Positions 32,068 to 45,100 are shown, counted from the first letter of the stretch. The stretch: DNA of 64,000 nucleotides from Saussurea involucrata (GCA_033807775.1 JAWVWS010001018.1:62001-126000); one strand, 5' to 3'. Made by a program: numbers and translations. The notes: generated by a model not told the origin, from the letters alone.

Positions 32068-33595
32068 TAACTCCCCCTCAACTTGATATTCGGTGTCTTT
32101 GAATCTGTACCCTTTCTCCCCCTCATGATGAGTAGGAGCATCTGGAGCATCATGCACGTTCAAAGACAAAAGTAGCAAAAAAATCTAGATAAAACATTAA
32201 GTAACCAGAACGGGGTAATCAACTAACACAGAAACACGTTAGTAACTGTTATCACAACAATTTAAAAAATTGTGTGGCCTATGTTCAGAGTTGGCAATGG
32301 GGTATCTCTGATAGGACTTCCAGTTATCACTGAAGTAAGATATTAAAAATTACTTCTCAAATTGTTTCGGCAATATCACGAAGATATGCAATGGGAATCA
32401 CAAAGACTCGTGCATGTGTGAAAGAAATAAGATAATTCTGTTGGGCTCAAAAATTGATGTAACCTGGGACGCAAGTTAACAATCAATTGACACGGTGAAT
32501 AGAATGTGAAGTTCGGAGACCGGAGCTGATGTCTTCCTTTTTCAATATCTAAGACCTCCGAGTGAGGAATAGATAGATTATGTGCTAACCTCTGTGAATA
32601 TATGAAACAAGCATCTGTTGGGAGATACTTGAGTGGCTGGGTGGGGTGACACGAGTTATCGACACTGGGTCCATGTCTGTTTCAATACTCATCTCCAAAG
32701 AACGAGAATGAATAGATTGTGTGGTTACCCGGATAACTGACTCGGTTTGGTAAGGACCAATTAATTCTTTTAAGTCCTGTCACATCCTCACCATATTCTT
32801 TTTCTCTCCAAACTCATCTATGCATCTAGACCCCTCACTGTAGTCTATAAGGGATGTGTGTCTTGGGAAGGTCCTTCCGGTTCTGGATTGACCATAGAAA
32901 CGATGTAATTCCTAACACTCCTTTCATGCATCGAGTAAATCATTTAAATAAACAGTGAAATACGAGTTCTAAACTGAAATGTTTAGAAGTCAACGCATTT
33001 AAGAACGAGTCCTGATCTGAGATGATCAGAAGTCATTAAAATTAAGTCTGAGTTCTGATCTGAAGTAATCAGAAGTCATTACATTTAAAAACGAGTTCTG
33101 AACTGAATTATTCAGAAGTCATTAAAAATCATTTGAAATAGAATTCCAAGAAAAAAAATCAAGCGCAAGACAGAATGACTCAGTAAGCACATTATTTTGC
33201 AAGAAAGAGACAATGATTAGAAAGTTTAATTGTGAAGAACAAGTCACAATTAATATATCAGATAAGAATGGAATCATTTGCAAGAAATCGCGAACTATAA
33301 ACACAAAGTAGAATTCAAAAACGAGTGTATTTCCATCGAAAAATCAACAAACATTTGAGACATGGAAATAACTAAGTCAAGGAAAATTGACACGTGGCAA
33401 TCATGGAATTTAAATTGGAGAATAACAAACACAAGTTAGTTATTCAGAAAGAATTACCACGGTCTTTGAATTCAGTGAAAGTTCACTTACCTTTCATGAG
33501 ATAGTACTCCCCCTCAAAATTGGCATAGCCTTCGAATGCAGTCATGTGAAAAAAATGTTCATAACTGAGCGCACATGACATTCCTGCAAAATAGA
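32068..33595 (-). other. 3' noncoding region of gag-only 1
   Basis: No gene on either strand. PPT-like GAGGGGGAG words on minus occur near 32070, 32115 and 33513, as in Sireviruses, which often carry several. The hairpin modules lie in the right half. The remaining stretch (32090-32940) shows nothing I can name. Confidence 0.75.
32967..33117. repeat. Four 22-nt hairpin modules
   Basis: Modules at 32967-32988, 33010-33031, 33053-33074 and 33096-33117. Each has an 8-nt arm, a 6-nt loop (TGAAAT, TGAGAT, TGAAGT, TGAATT) and an 8-nt arm, spaced 43 bp start to start. The arms differ but stay nearly complementary: TTCTAAAC/GTTTAGAA, TCCTGATC/GATCAGAA, TTCTGATC/AATCAGAA, TTCTGAAC/ATTCAGAA. Flanks are AGT before and GTC after. 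Confidence 0.9.
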
Positions 33596-35069
33596 TTAGA
33601 CAGATTTTGGTATCCATCTTTTGATGGATCCTTGTTGGTTATATGCCCTATGAGGACCTGGGATACTATAAGTACCATACCAATACTTAGCATGGTCTTT
33701 CCTCACAAAGTCACTTGTTCCACAATAAGAGCAACACAGCCTCTATGTAGATAAGCTGATGAGTTTATGAACAGAGTAAACTCGATCAGTTTTTACAAAA
33801 GGTTTAGCGTGGAAAGCTGTGTTGTTCTTGTCACTTTTAACAGAGACGAATGACTTTGGAGCAGGAGTGGTTCCTTTAACTTTCCACACCATGTTTACTT
33901 TCTTGAAAGTTTGATTATCTTTATTATCAACACGAGAATTATAGAAAAGATTGGAAGGTCGAATCTGATCTTTTGAAAAATCATTTGATTTGACAAAATT
34001 CTTTGAATCAGATTTAACCATTTGTTTCTTCAAAGACTCGGTAGCTAATCTAGATAATCTCTTTGTAAGCTTAGAAATCTCAGACTGAAAAATCTTTCTC
34101 TCTTTTGAAAAATCATCTTTTAAACATTTTGCTCTAAAACCTTCAACTTTCGTCTTTTCAGACTCTTTGATTAGAACGTCTAATTCTTTCTCCAACTCAG
34201 TTTTTTTCAAAGAGAGTTCTCCATTCTTTTTAGAAAAAGATTTACGTTCAGATTCAAACTTTTTTTTGGATAAGGTTCATCTAGGCAATGCCTAGACTAC
34301 ATCCTTGGCAATTTGGAAACAAACAAACAAAGCGGCCGTCTGAGACTAAGCCTGGCCACAGAATGCTGACGCCTAGACTCGAACCCGGGGTGGATTGGAT
34401 ATTCCACCACACCCCCCCAAGCCCTTGCCAACACGCCACCACCCTTGTGGTTAGATTCAAACTTCTCTATTTCTAAAATCAGAATTTTCTCAAAGTCGGA
34501 GATTTGTTTTGAAAGTTTTAAACACATAAGTTCAAGTCTCTTCTTTTCTTCAAGAGATTTGGTTGAAAGACCAGATTGCTTTTGAATAAGCAATTGTCTT
34601 TCCTTTTCAAAACTTTCTTTCTCCTTTTCAAAAACCTTTTTAAGAGTAGATAGTTACTTTTAAGTTCAAGGTTTTCACAGTTTAGGAGTTTACCTTTCTC
34701 TTCTTCTTCAGCAAGCTTCTCAGAACTATTCCAGATTTGAGATTTCAGCTCCTTTAGTTCTTTGATGTACTTGTTGCACAAATCATCTGATTGTTGGATA
34801 TTCTTTTCATGTAGTCTTTGATGTGCTTTCTTTTCAAGTGCCTTTATCTCGTCTTGTGATGGCCATTCAGACAGCTTCTTTTTCAGCTCAGAGTTTTCAG
34901 ACTCTAATGATGTTGCCTTTTCTTCAGATTTAGCAAGCTTTTCAGAACATTCAGATATTTGCAGTTTATGTTTTTCGATTAACTTGATGCATAATTCCTC
35001 TTGTTGCTTCATATTCTCTTTATATAGCCTTTCAAATTTTGAACACTCAAGATTAAGGCAATACGACAT
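33596..35069 (-). pseudogene. Coiled-coil/zinc-knuckle Gag-like protein, broken
   Basis: Starting at the ATG at 35069, the protein is almost all charged coiled coil (ECSEKLAKSEEKATSLESENSELKKKL and similar). It ends with a block homologous to the copy at 61490-62767: SKDQI..SNLFY, KVKGTT, RVYSVHKL, then LCCSYCGTSDFVRKDH and WIPKSV. The knuckle has CCxYC but not the usual His and last Cys. Breaks: a frame change near 34640, a SINE at 34262-34452, and a TAG at about 33740 just before CCSYC. The UBN2 Gag core found in SIRE-A and SIRE-D is absent. A perfect TTTTTCAG/G acceptor-like word lies 6 nt before the ATG. Confidence 0.75.
34262..34452 (-). mobile_element. tRNA-derived SINE, 191 bp
   Basis: Flanked by a perfect 12-bp TSD AGATTCAAACTT (34250-34261 and 34453-34464). 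On minus it begins AACCACAAGGG and has a box-A-like TGGCGTGTTGG. A good box B, GGTTCGAGTCT, follows (plus 34373-34383 as its complement). It ends with an A-rich tail (T run at 34260-34267 on plus). These are the hallmarks of a pol III SINE. It sits inside the coiled-coil ORF. Confidence 0.85.
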
Positions 35070-36633
35070 TGTTACCTGAAAAATTATGATCGTTAATCGG
35101 TGTTACTTTGAAGAAAAATTTGCGAAAGAAAAATCAAAAATTAAATCAGAAAAACAAACTTATAAAATAAATCCGTTTCAAAAATTTAAAATCTGATTAT
35201 TATAGGACCAAACGAAATCAAGCTTCGAGAACTTACCAATCAAAAACTTATCAACCACAACTTACCGGACGTGAAGAGATCCGGATGGAATGAGATTTCG
35301 GACGAATGTGACTTACCGGGTGGAAGTTATTTGCGACTTACCGGACAAAAGATGCACTTTTCGGAACAATGTAACTTACCGGTTGAAGTTGGTTTACCGG
35401 ATAACGTACTTTCCAAACAAAGCTTACCGGGTGGAAAAAGGACTTACCGGTTGATTGAGGTTCTTGAAAAAATTAACTTACCGGATGAACACACTTACCG
35501 GACGAAAGTTATTTGCGACTTACCGGCTGAGATGTGCTTTCCGGACAAAGATGGTTCCCGGATAGACTTAAAATCAAGTGATCTTACCGGGTGATGGTGA
35601 TTCTCGCAAAATTAGCACTTACCGGGTGATGAAGTTCTCGCAAAAATTAGCACTTACCGGATGAGGTTTGTTTACCGGAAAGTGATAAAGTTACCGGACA
35701 AGTGGAGTTACCGGATGAATAACAAAAAAATGAGATGTGAAGGCTTCTAAAAACAAAAATGAAACAAAATTAAAAGAAACTAAAAAATGCACGTGAGGTG
35801 AATAAGTAATTCGTGTGTGTGCATGCAGATAAAAAAAAACAAATAGTCAAACAATAAACATGCGGTCAAATGTTACGGCCCAAAAAAATATCATCCGGAT
35901 AGTTGCCGGAAAGTGAGATTGACCGGAGACTTGAGTTTGACCGAAAACTTGAGTTTGACCGAAAACTTAAGTTTGACCGGAAAGTTGGTTCAATTTTATC
36001 CGGAAAGTGACAACATCCGGTCACTTTGAAAAAAACAGGACTTACCCGGAAACTGCGGCGGTGGTTGCAATTCGGATTTGGGATCGATAGGGTTGATTGA
36101 TTTCACTCCTGTAGGGTTAGATTTTGACAAAAAAAACACAAAAACAAACACACCCAAATCAATTTCTAAGCAAATTATGTCCTATTTTTCACAAACCACC
36201 ACAAAAACCTTAAGAACACCAAAAGATTCAAGAATTGATTTTTCAATTGAAAGATTAAAACCTTTTGGGAATCGATATACGCACAGAAAAATAACAGATA
36301 AATACGAGTAAACAATCAAGATCTAACAAACGAATTATTAAATCAATGAGAAAGCTTTGCAAACCCGATTGAAGAACGATTTTCTTCAATAAAAAAACTG
36401 CCCTGTTACGAAATTATTCTGGGTGCCTTCTGGACCTCAAACGATCGATCCAACCGGTCAGAATGTAAACCAAGATGTCCCGAAGCTACTGTCCAAAACT
36501 CGTGACGATCCGACGGTTCAAACTCCGGGAATAGGCAAAACAGCTCGCTGCGTTTTTCCAGAAAATTCACTGCGAAAATTCTTTGTTTTCTTGCTTTCGT
36601 TTGATTTCTTCTATTCTTCAAATCACCGATTCT
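35070..36633 (-). other. Leader of gag-only 1
   Basis: 1.6 kb between PBS and ATG, with no convincing coding sequence. It contains the TTACCGG array (35262-35714), a second cluster of GACCGG/ATCCGG words (35890-36050), and the acceptor-like CAG/G at 35076/35075. The layout fits a leader intron. Confidence 0.6.
35262..35714 (-). repeat. TTACCGG array (CCGGTAA on minus)
   Basis: Sixteen exact copies of TTACCGG, all in the same orientation, at irregular spacing within 453 bp, plus several near-copies (ATCCGG, TTCGGA, TTCCGG). In transcript sense, ten read CCGGTAAGT and an eleventh GGTAAGT lies at 35237-35231. These match the core of a 5' splice site. Confidence 0.92.
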
Positions 36634-36645
36634 GCTCTGATACCA
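36634..36645 (-). other. PBS of gag-only 1
   Basis: GCTCTGATACCA on plus is TGGTATCAGAGC on minus, 2 nt from the LTR end. Confidence 0.93.
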
Positions 36646-36647
36646 AT

Positions 36648-37004
36648 TGTGAGTTCCAGATTGATCAGGTAACAACGAATCAATAATAAACAACACGAAC
36701 AATTGATTATTTCAATCTGTCATCCCTCTCATATTCATAAATCAAGATAGTTACAAAGGTTTGAATGAAGAACACAATTATCTCTCTCTAATGTATCTCT
36801 CTCTAAACAATTGCTTAACCCTAAAACTAAGGTTAACAACACCTTATATACTAAGGCTTTAAACACAAAGGCCTATGACCCAACAATCTAATCTAAGCCC
36901 TTTTATGATTAAAGGCTATTACAAAAGATTAATTAAACTCTATAATTAAACTATATAATTATTTATATATCTTTCTAATATGTAGGACATTTATGGTCCT
37001 AACA
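36648..37004 (-). repeat. 5' LTR of gag-only 1
   Basis: 357 bp. On minus it starts TGTTAGGACC and ends ACTCACA. The minus-strand TAGTATATAAGG near 36852-36841 is a possible TATA box. Beyond 37004 the sequence is SIRE-B gag; the expected TSD is AGAGG (37005-37009), but its partner is missing. Confidence 0.85.
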
Positions 37005-40000
37005 AGAGGTCGAATGACAGGAATGACAGAGGTGGTGACCGACAGAGGTCAGACGACAAAGCTGGCAATGCTCCACAAAACCAAGGATGTTACAATTGTG
37101 GTAAGCCAGGCCACTACGCCAATGAATGCAGGAGCAAATCAAACCGCCCTCAGAGGGATTCTGCTTTCTACAAAAAGAAAGCAGAATATTATGCTCAGAA
37201 GTCACTTATGGTGAATCAAGAAAACTGGCAGTCAGATACATCCTCTGACGAAGGAGAAAAGAAGAACGCCCTGTTCTGTGGCATGGCAGAGGTCAGCTCC
37301 GACTCCGATAGTGAGAAGCAGTATGTGCCAATATGGTATCTTGACTCCGGATGCTCGCGGCACATGACTGGCGACAGAGGTCTACTATCCTCCTACAAAG
37401 ATAAATTCGATGGTGGATCTGTGACCTTTGGTGACAACAAGAAGGGGTATATAAAAGGCTACAGAGTCATCAAGAAGGAAAACATAACCGTATGCAAAGT
37501 TGCATATGTGGATGGCCTTAAGCACAATCTTCTCAGTGTTAGCCAACTCTGCGATACGGGTTTCGACGTAATGTTCAAAAGAACCTTTTGCTCTCTACAA
37601 GGTGAGGACACAGGAGTCGAACTTTTGCGAGCCGAACGAAGAGGCGATCTTTACCTCATGAACTTCTGTGCCAAGAACAAGGAAGACGAGCTCTGCCTTG
37701 TTGCTTGTAAAAGCGAAGAAGCCTGGTTATGGCATAACAGGTTCTGCCACCTAAACTTTCATACTCTAGATAAGCTTGTTAAACTTGATCTAGTCAAAGG
37801 TCTGCCAAATGTTAAATTTAATAAAGATCATTTGTGCTCTGCTTGCGAAATGGGAAAACTCAAAAGAGCTTCCCATAAAGGCAAGACTGATGTATCTTGC
37901 CCTAGGCCTCTGTACTTGCTTCATGTTGACCTCTGCGGTCCAATCGCTACACAGAGCCTAGGTGGCAAGAAATATATACTTGTTTTGATCGATGAATATT
38001 CAAGATTTACATGGGTTGAATTTGTCAGAAAGAAATCATTTTTCCAAACATTCTGATAAATTTAATGAAAAGAATCCAAGTTCTGTATGAGTGCAGGATT
38101 CAGAAACTAAGAAGCGACAATGGCACAGAATTCAAAAACTCTGTCATTGAAGCCTATCTTATAGAAGAAGGCATATCACAGAACTTCTCTGCTGCACGCA
38201 CCCCACAACAGAATGGCGTGGTTGAACGAAAGAACCGCACGCTTGTGGAGGCTGCAAGAACTATGCTGACAGCATCTGGATTACCAATGTCTTTTTGGGC
38301 AGAAGCAGTATCAACCGCTTGCTACACCCAAAATCGATCAACCATAGTAAAGAGGCACATCAAGACACCGTATCAGTTGATCAACAAAAGGCGACCAAAC
38401 ATCAAGTTCTTTCATGTATTTGGATGCAAGTGCTTTGTCTTAAATGATAGAGAAACAAGAGGAAAGTTTGAGGTGAAAGCATATGAAGGCAAGTTCATTG
38501 GATACTCTGCCACCTCTAAGGCCTACAGAGTTTATCTTTTGCGGTCACGAACCATTGTAGAAAGCATCAATGTGTCTTTTGACGATTCCTTTCAAAAGAA
38601 TTCAGAACAAATCAGTTCAGAACTCGGTCTAAAGAATGAATCATCTGGCATCCCAAAGACAAGAGCAGAAGACTTAAATCTTCTATTTGAAGAGATGTTC
38701 CATGATGATATTGATCCCTTTGCTGGAGCCGTCAGAGCCTCTGGTGAAACATCTTCTGCCAAACAGACTGAGTCATGTATATCTCTAACTGGTCCATTGA
38801 ATACTTCATCCTCTTCTGTGAATCATACAGATGCACGTGCTGAGGGGGAGCGAACAGAAGATAATACGACCAAGGACTCAACCACAGAGGCTCCTGAAAT
38901 ACCTACTCCAGCGACTACAGAGGAATCAATACCAGAGGAAAATTAAGACTCTGTCTCTACTTCCTCAGAGGATCAAATTCCAACTTCAATCCCATATAGT
39001 CCCACAAGCTGAAATACCAAGCACAAGCACAGAAGTGCCATCTACAATAGAGGTTGCACCAGAACCACAGTGTGCAACTACAGAGGGTCATCTTGATGAC
39101 TCAAATGACCATCTTCCAAGAACAACACAGTGGACGAAAAGCCATCCTCCAAGCCTTATAATCGGTGACCCTTCTGAAAAGGTCAAGACAAGATCAGCCA
39201 CTGCTAATTTTTGTTTCTTTACAAATTTCATCAGTGTGATCGAGCCAAAAAGAATCTCTGAAGCCCTAGATGATCCAAACTGGGTAGATGCTATGCAAGA
39301 AGAGCTTCTACTGTTTGAGAGAAACAAGGTATGGACCCTAGTACCTCTGCCACGAGGAAAACAAGCAATAGGGACAAAATGGGTCTTCAGAAACAAGAAG
39401 GACGAGGATGGGGTGGTCATTAGAAACAAAGCGAGATTGGTGGCCAACGGATATCGCCAAGAAGAAGGCATTGATTACGATGAAACTTTTGCCCCTGTCG
39501 CACGACTCGAAGCAATAAGAATCTTCTTAGCCTTCGCAGCCCACAGAGGCTTCAAAGTTTTTCAAATGGATGTAAAATCTGCTTTTCTGAATGGTGAAAT
39601 CCAAGAAGAAGTATATGTCCAGCAGCCATCAGGGTTTGAAAGTTCCAAGTACCCAAAATACATGTACTACCTCGACAAAGCTCTGTATGGACTGAAACAA
39701 GCTCCAAGAGCATGGTACGAAAGACTTTCAACCTTTCTTCTCAATAATGAATTCGACAGAGGTACAACCGATACTACTTTGTTTTACAAACGAAAAGGTG
39801 ATGAGATTATGCTTGTACAGATTTATGTGGATGACATTATTTTTGGGTCTACAAATGCACAACAGTGCAAAGATTTTGAAAAACTCATGCAGAGTGAGTT
39901 TGAAATGAGTATGATGGGAGAATTAAACTTCTTCCTCGGACTCCAAGTAAAACAATCATCAGAGGGAATTTTTATAAATCAAGCTAAATATGTCTCGGAC

Positions 40001-40768
40001 ATACTTTCAAAATTCAGTCTCTCTGATGCCTTTGTAATGAAGACCCCAATGGCCACTGGAAATAAGTTATTCTCAGATCCAAATGGCAAATCTGTAGAGT
40101 GCAAGCTCTACAGAGGCATGATTGGGTCTCTGTTATACTTAACCGCAAGTAGGCCTGATATAATGTATGCCATATGCCTCTGTGCAAGATATCAAGCTAA
40201 CCCAAAGGAATCCCACTATATTGCTGTAAATAGGATCTTCAGATACCTTAAAGGAACAAAAAATCTTGGGCTCTGGTATTCGAAAAACTCTGGCTTTGGT
40301 CTTAAGGCATACACAGATTCAGATTATGGAGGATGCAAGCTTGATCGAAAAAGCACCTCTGGGAGTTGTCAATTCCTGGGAGGTAAACTAGTCAGCTGGA
40401 CTTCGAAGAAGCAGAACTGTGTGTCCACATCTACAGCAAAAGCTGAATATGTTGTTGCTGCTAGCTGTTGCTCCCAAGTTCTGTGGATGAAAACTCAGCT
40501 AAAGGACTATGGCCACAATTTATACAAGATACCCATCTTCTGTGATTCAAAAAGTGCCATAGCCATCTCTGCCAATCCAGTTCATCACTAAAAAACAAAG
40601 CATATCGATATCCGTTACCACTTTCTGAAGCATCATGTTGAACATGGCACAATCGAAATGCACTTTGTGTCCACTGAATATCAGCTTGCAGACTTATTCA
40701 CCAAGGCACTTGATGAGAAAAGATTCATTTTCTTGGTGGGTAAGTTGGGAATGATTAACATGAGTTGA
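37005..40768 (+). pseudogene. SIRE-B Gag end and Pol
   Basis: Here Gag and Pol share one frame. The zinc knuckle CYNCGKPGHYANEC (near 37088-37129) is followed without a stop by WYLDSGCSRHMTG (near 37336-37374). Integrase: WHNRFCH near 37730, CSAC near 37838, VDLCGP near 37927, RSDNGTEF near 38113, NGVVERKNR near 38212. RT: IYVDDIIFG near 39822. RNase H: YTDSDYGG near 40312, LADLFTKAL near 40685. Lesions: frameshift at about 38040-38046, another between 38946 and about 39010, and a nonsense TAA at 40589-40591. The stop is at 40766-40768. It differs from SIRE-A and SIRE-D, where gag ends in a stop before pol. Confidence 0.9.
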
Positions 40769-42185
40769 ATCCTCTGTAAGTTAGATTTGATCCTCTTGTA
40801 AATATGTAAATATTTAAAACTCTTCTGTATGTAAATTCTTAATCATCAAAAGTTCTTTAACCAACAGAGCTTCTGTGGAATTGCTCAGAGCCTCTGACAA
40901 TATCCACAGAACCTCTGATGAGATTGACCTATGTCCTGTGCACTACTTATCTCATTTGATCCAAGCATAGGTCAAGGGGGAGCAGAAGGAGACCTTGAAC
41001 TGATCTACAAAGGTTGATCGTTCAAGGGGGAGCCAAAGAAGAGATGTCATCAATCAAATTCACAGAAGTGAAGGTTTTTGCCGAACAAGGGAGAGCAAAA
41101 AGGTAAGTATCTGGTACAAATCCTTTCTGAAAAACAATTTTCTAGGACATCAATTTCCAAATACGTCCTAGAAACACTGTTTAAGACATTCCAAACAAGT
41201 AATGATCAAAAAGATTTTCGAGCCTTCCGTTATGAGAAATTTGAGGTCATAGAGCCTCTGCTGAGCTCAAGAGCTTCTGTAAACCGGATCCTCCATAACT
41301 GCAAATTTCATACGGGAACTCTATCGATCAACTTCGATGTCCTCTTTAAGGATTCGCTCGAACAAATGCACACACTAAGATACTGGAAGAAAGTCTTTTG
41401 GTCGAAGAGCTCACTCCACCAAAGAGTCTCTGTCGCCCAACCTAGACACTCAAAAAGGAATGTCTCGCACAAAACCTTTTTCCAAAACAGTTTTTCCGGA
41501 CACCAACTTTCAAATATGTCCTAAAAACAGTGCTTAAGACAGTGAAAAACTTGGATGATCAAAAACTTTTATGAATCTTTAGTTATTAGAAATTTTCACT
41601 CATAGAGCCTCTGCTGGCTTTGACAGAGCCTCAAAGCCTATGTGAATGCAAATTTTGCCTTAAAGTTCTATCGATCATTTCCAAGTGTTTTTCAAACATT
41701 TTGGGTAAAGATACAAGCTAAGAGGAGACAAAAAGAGCAAGTCTCAGACCACATAGCTCTTTCCACTACAGAGAATCTGTCGTTTCTGATACTTGGCTTC
41801 TTTTGGAAATTCTGTAACATCCGGGTTATTTCTGAAGAGTAACAGTCATCTGAAAGTAGAAAGACCCACGCGCCAAGCATTAATGGGTCGCACACGCCAT
41901 CTAATCGTGCTCTGACATCTATGACGTGGCATCTTTTGATAGGACGTACATGGCACACGTTCTCCTGGAAAATTGAACCCAACTGTATGTACTCAATTGC
42001 GGACCCCAAATATTATTCACTTTCAGCTATTTACCTCTTCAGATTCTACCATTATCTCTTCAGTATAAAACCCAACTTACCACTCCTTCTCAACGTTTAG
42101 GAACTTACTCTCTTCATCTTCTCCGACGAACCTTGCAATAACCTGCAACTTCCATTTTCTACTCTTTTTCTTCAAGTTTATCGCA
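40769..42185 (+). other. SIRE-B pol-ORF3 spacer
   Basis: No gene supported. Several GGGGGAGC purine tracts (near 40976, 41021) and many CCTCTG words occur. TCAGTATAAAACCC near 42060 could be a promoter-like element before ORF3. Confidence 0.6.
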
Positions 42186-45100
42186 ATGGCATCCACCTCC
42201 AATGCTCTGGTGAACTCCCCAACCCATTCTGAGCATTCTCAGAACCCAGAAATAGCCGGAAACCTAGAACAGGACAACTCCGGTGACACAGCAGATTTTG
42301 CTCCGACAACCCACCTTCAAAACTTCATCGCACATGAACACTTTGAACGTGTTCTTCCCTTAAAACCCAATAACCAATACCTGGTTCCCTCCAAAACCGC
42401 ATTTGGGGAAGCACATGCCATCCTTCTTCACATTCTGGAAAATCATTACCTTTACCCCCTATTAACCAAAACTGTCCACAAAATCCCTGCCAGATATCTC
42501 AATCAATTCTGGCAAAGCAGCAGATTTGACCCATAAGATAGACAGATAAAAGGCTACATCTCAAAACAGGCAAATCCGAGCACCTTGAACTCAAGTTCAA
42601 CAGAACCATGTTCTCACTTGAGTTCAGTCTACCCACAAGAGGTCTTCTAGGGATAAAGGGATACGCAGAGGAACCCACAGACACCGAGCTCTGCAGATTT
42701 GTTGAAATGTTGGGATACAACACAACCATAAGGAAAAGAAATGATTTCAGAAGAAATCGACTTCCCCCTCTATGGAATACTCTCTTCTCCATTCTCAACA
42801 GGTGTCTAACTAGGAAAGTTGGTAGTCCAGACCAATCTTCTCACCAAATCTTGGTAATTATGTACGGGGTGTACTACGATCTACCTCTGGACTACGCCAC
42901 CCTCATGATGCAGGAAATGATTAACACCATTGACTGCAGAATCTCCTCCCAGAAGGCCAAAGGACGATGAACCGAATCTCTACCTCCTCTACAATATCAA
43001 CGAATTCTGGGTGTCCTTCTAGAGCCTCTGATCCTTCTACAAAAATGGCCAATGGAGGGACCAACGACCAGAATGTATCCTATGACAAAGAACTCTCCAA
43101 CAGAGCACGAAGATGGATACGACTTCTGCAGACCTCTGCCAACCGCACTTCTGGGATATGCAACTGATGAGACCCTTAAGTTAGAATACATACGCGATCA
43201 TAAGACTCCAGAATCGAGTCTTGTGACACCCCCGCGTCTAGGAGTCCCCTTAGGATCTAAGGTTGTAGATAGGTTGCCTGACGAAGAATGGGCAGTGGCT
43301 TTGGCTAAGCATGAACAAGTACAAGAGAAGTTTCATACTCTGAGAAACACAATACTCTCCCCTGCTCCAAAAAGCAAACACTCTGCAAAGAAGATGAAGA
43401 AAGCTCACAAGAAAAAGAAAACGACAGAGGGAACCTCTACCAGTGTTGTTCAAACCCAACAGTCCCCTTCTCATGCAACAGAAGTCGGATCATCTGCACC
43501 TCCCCCTCCTCCAAAAGACAAAAAGAAGAGAAAACATAAGTCTTCTGAGGAGGGTGCCCCCAAACCAAAGAAAAGGAGGAGCAAGAAGAAATCCAAGAAA
43601 CCTCACACTCCTCTGCAAACCATCGCAGAGGAAGCAGAAATGGTCGAAGAAACACATGAGCAACCTCTGCAATCCCCTTCACCTATCAACTATGCAGAAG
43701 ATCAGGGTGACTTCAACACTTTCCTCGAGCACCCCGAAATCGCCAATACTCTAGATACTTCTGGCTGGAACGCAGAAGCCCTCTCCCATCAGTCAACAGA
43801 AGCTCCAGACTTCAGAATCTCTTCTGACTTAGATGACGATGATGAAACCCCCAAGAGCATTCAAGTTGCCACACCAGAAGTTCTACAGAACCCCTTCACA
43901 CAACCTGGATTTGATGTGCTCAGATGTAGATTCTGATGAAAAAGAAGATAACCAGGTAAACGAAGGACCTCTGCATCCCCATGTACGGCAATTAATTGGC
44001 TCTCATCCAATGTACGACTCCTTAGTCACTGGGGCAGAAGCCGCAACAGAAGTTAGGGTAAAAGCAGCGGGCCGTAGGATAGAAAGAGAGGTTGAGACAA
44101 TAGATGGTGAAGTAGTGATAGGATGCCCAACAGAGCAAGAATCCAGAAAAGATGCCTGGAATAGAAGAGGCACACAATCCCAACCAACTCCCAGTGCAAC
44201 CCACACTTCTATTACCGCTAGTCTAGTGGCAGAAGGTAATATTGAACAAGAGCAGCACAGCTCGAACCCACCCCAAACTGACCGGGCAGAGGAAATTCCT
44301 TCCACCTCTGTGCCACTAATAGCCAGGGAAACCATTCCAAGGGAGTCCTCTCCAAAGGACTTGCCTTTAGTTCTTGATTCCTCGCCCCAGATCACATCTG
44401 ACACTCTTGCAGAGGAATTTGTTTCCTCTGCCACACACACACACGTAATTCCAACCGGCCCTTCAGAGGGGCCTAGAGTGCACGAAGACGAATGGATACT
44501 AGACAAGTCCCCGAGTCAACTTAAGGATACTCCTCTACCCACCTCTGGAGTGGATCAGGACAATGTCCTTAACAGAACCTCTATAGAGTCTGAGGCTGAT
44601 AAAGCTTATGCTCGAGGATTAGAGGGAAATCCTTCCGTCCTCAACGTCAATACAGGGACGAAAGAAGGTGTCCAAGGAACAGGGACTAACTCTGGGGACG
44701 AATGTGTTCCCCCAGAGGTTACACCAAGTCCACATGTATCAAGGGATGAGTTCCAAACCCTTGTCACCTCTGTGGACACCACATTGAAAGAGTTGAAAAG
44801 CTCTTTTGATTCTTTTGTAGATGTTACCACGAGGGCCTTTAATGATATGAACACCAAAATGGACAACCTGTCCACAGAGGTGCAAAATGCTCTAGCCCAG
44901 ATGAGAACAGCTGCGACAACCTCTACCACCTCTGCCGCTTCTGAGTTCGAGAAAGCCACTACCTCTGCTTTCCAAAGTTCTGTCAAAGATCTGCTTGGAA
45001 AGCTGAAGAAAGAGCAATCCTCAACATCTAAGGGCCTTACATCAGAAGACCTAAAGAAGGCCTTAGAGCAAGTCCAAAAGCATACAACCCAAGCAACTCA

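Larger units (their letters stand above)
32068..37004 (-). mobile_element. gag-only 1: pol-less LTR element, one LTR present
   Basis: On minus the order is LTR (37004-36648), PBS (36645-36634), a 1.6-kb leader with a TTACCGG array, a coiled-coil/zinc-knuckle ORF (35069-33596), and about 1.5 kb of noncoding sequence with several GAGGGGGAG tracts ending in one at 32070-32082. No protease, integrase, RT or RNase H is seen in any frame. The far LTR is missing: the sequence ends at a PPT-like tract and meets SIRE-A. The LTR end touches the zinc-knuckle region of SIRE-B gag, so it inserted there. Confidence 0.75.

Noticed and set aside
35271..35594. Plus-strand ORF of 107 codons across the TTACCGG array
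   Set aside because: It exists because the repeats lack stops in that frame; it is antisense to the element and has no recognisable domain.
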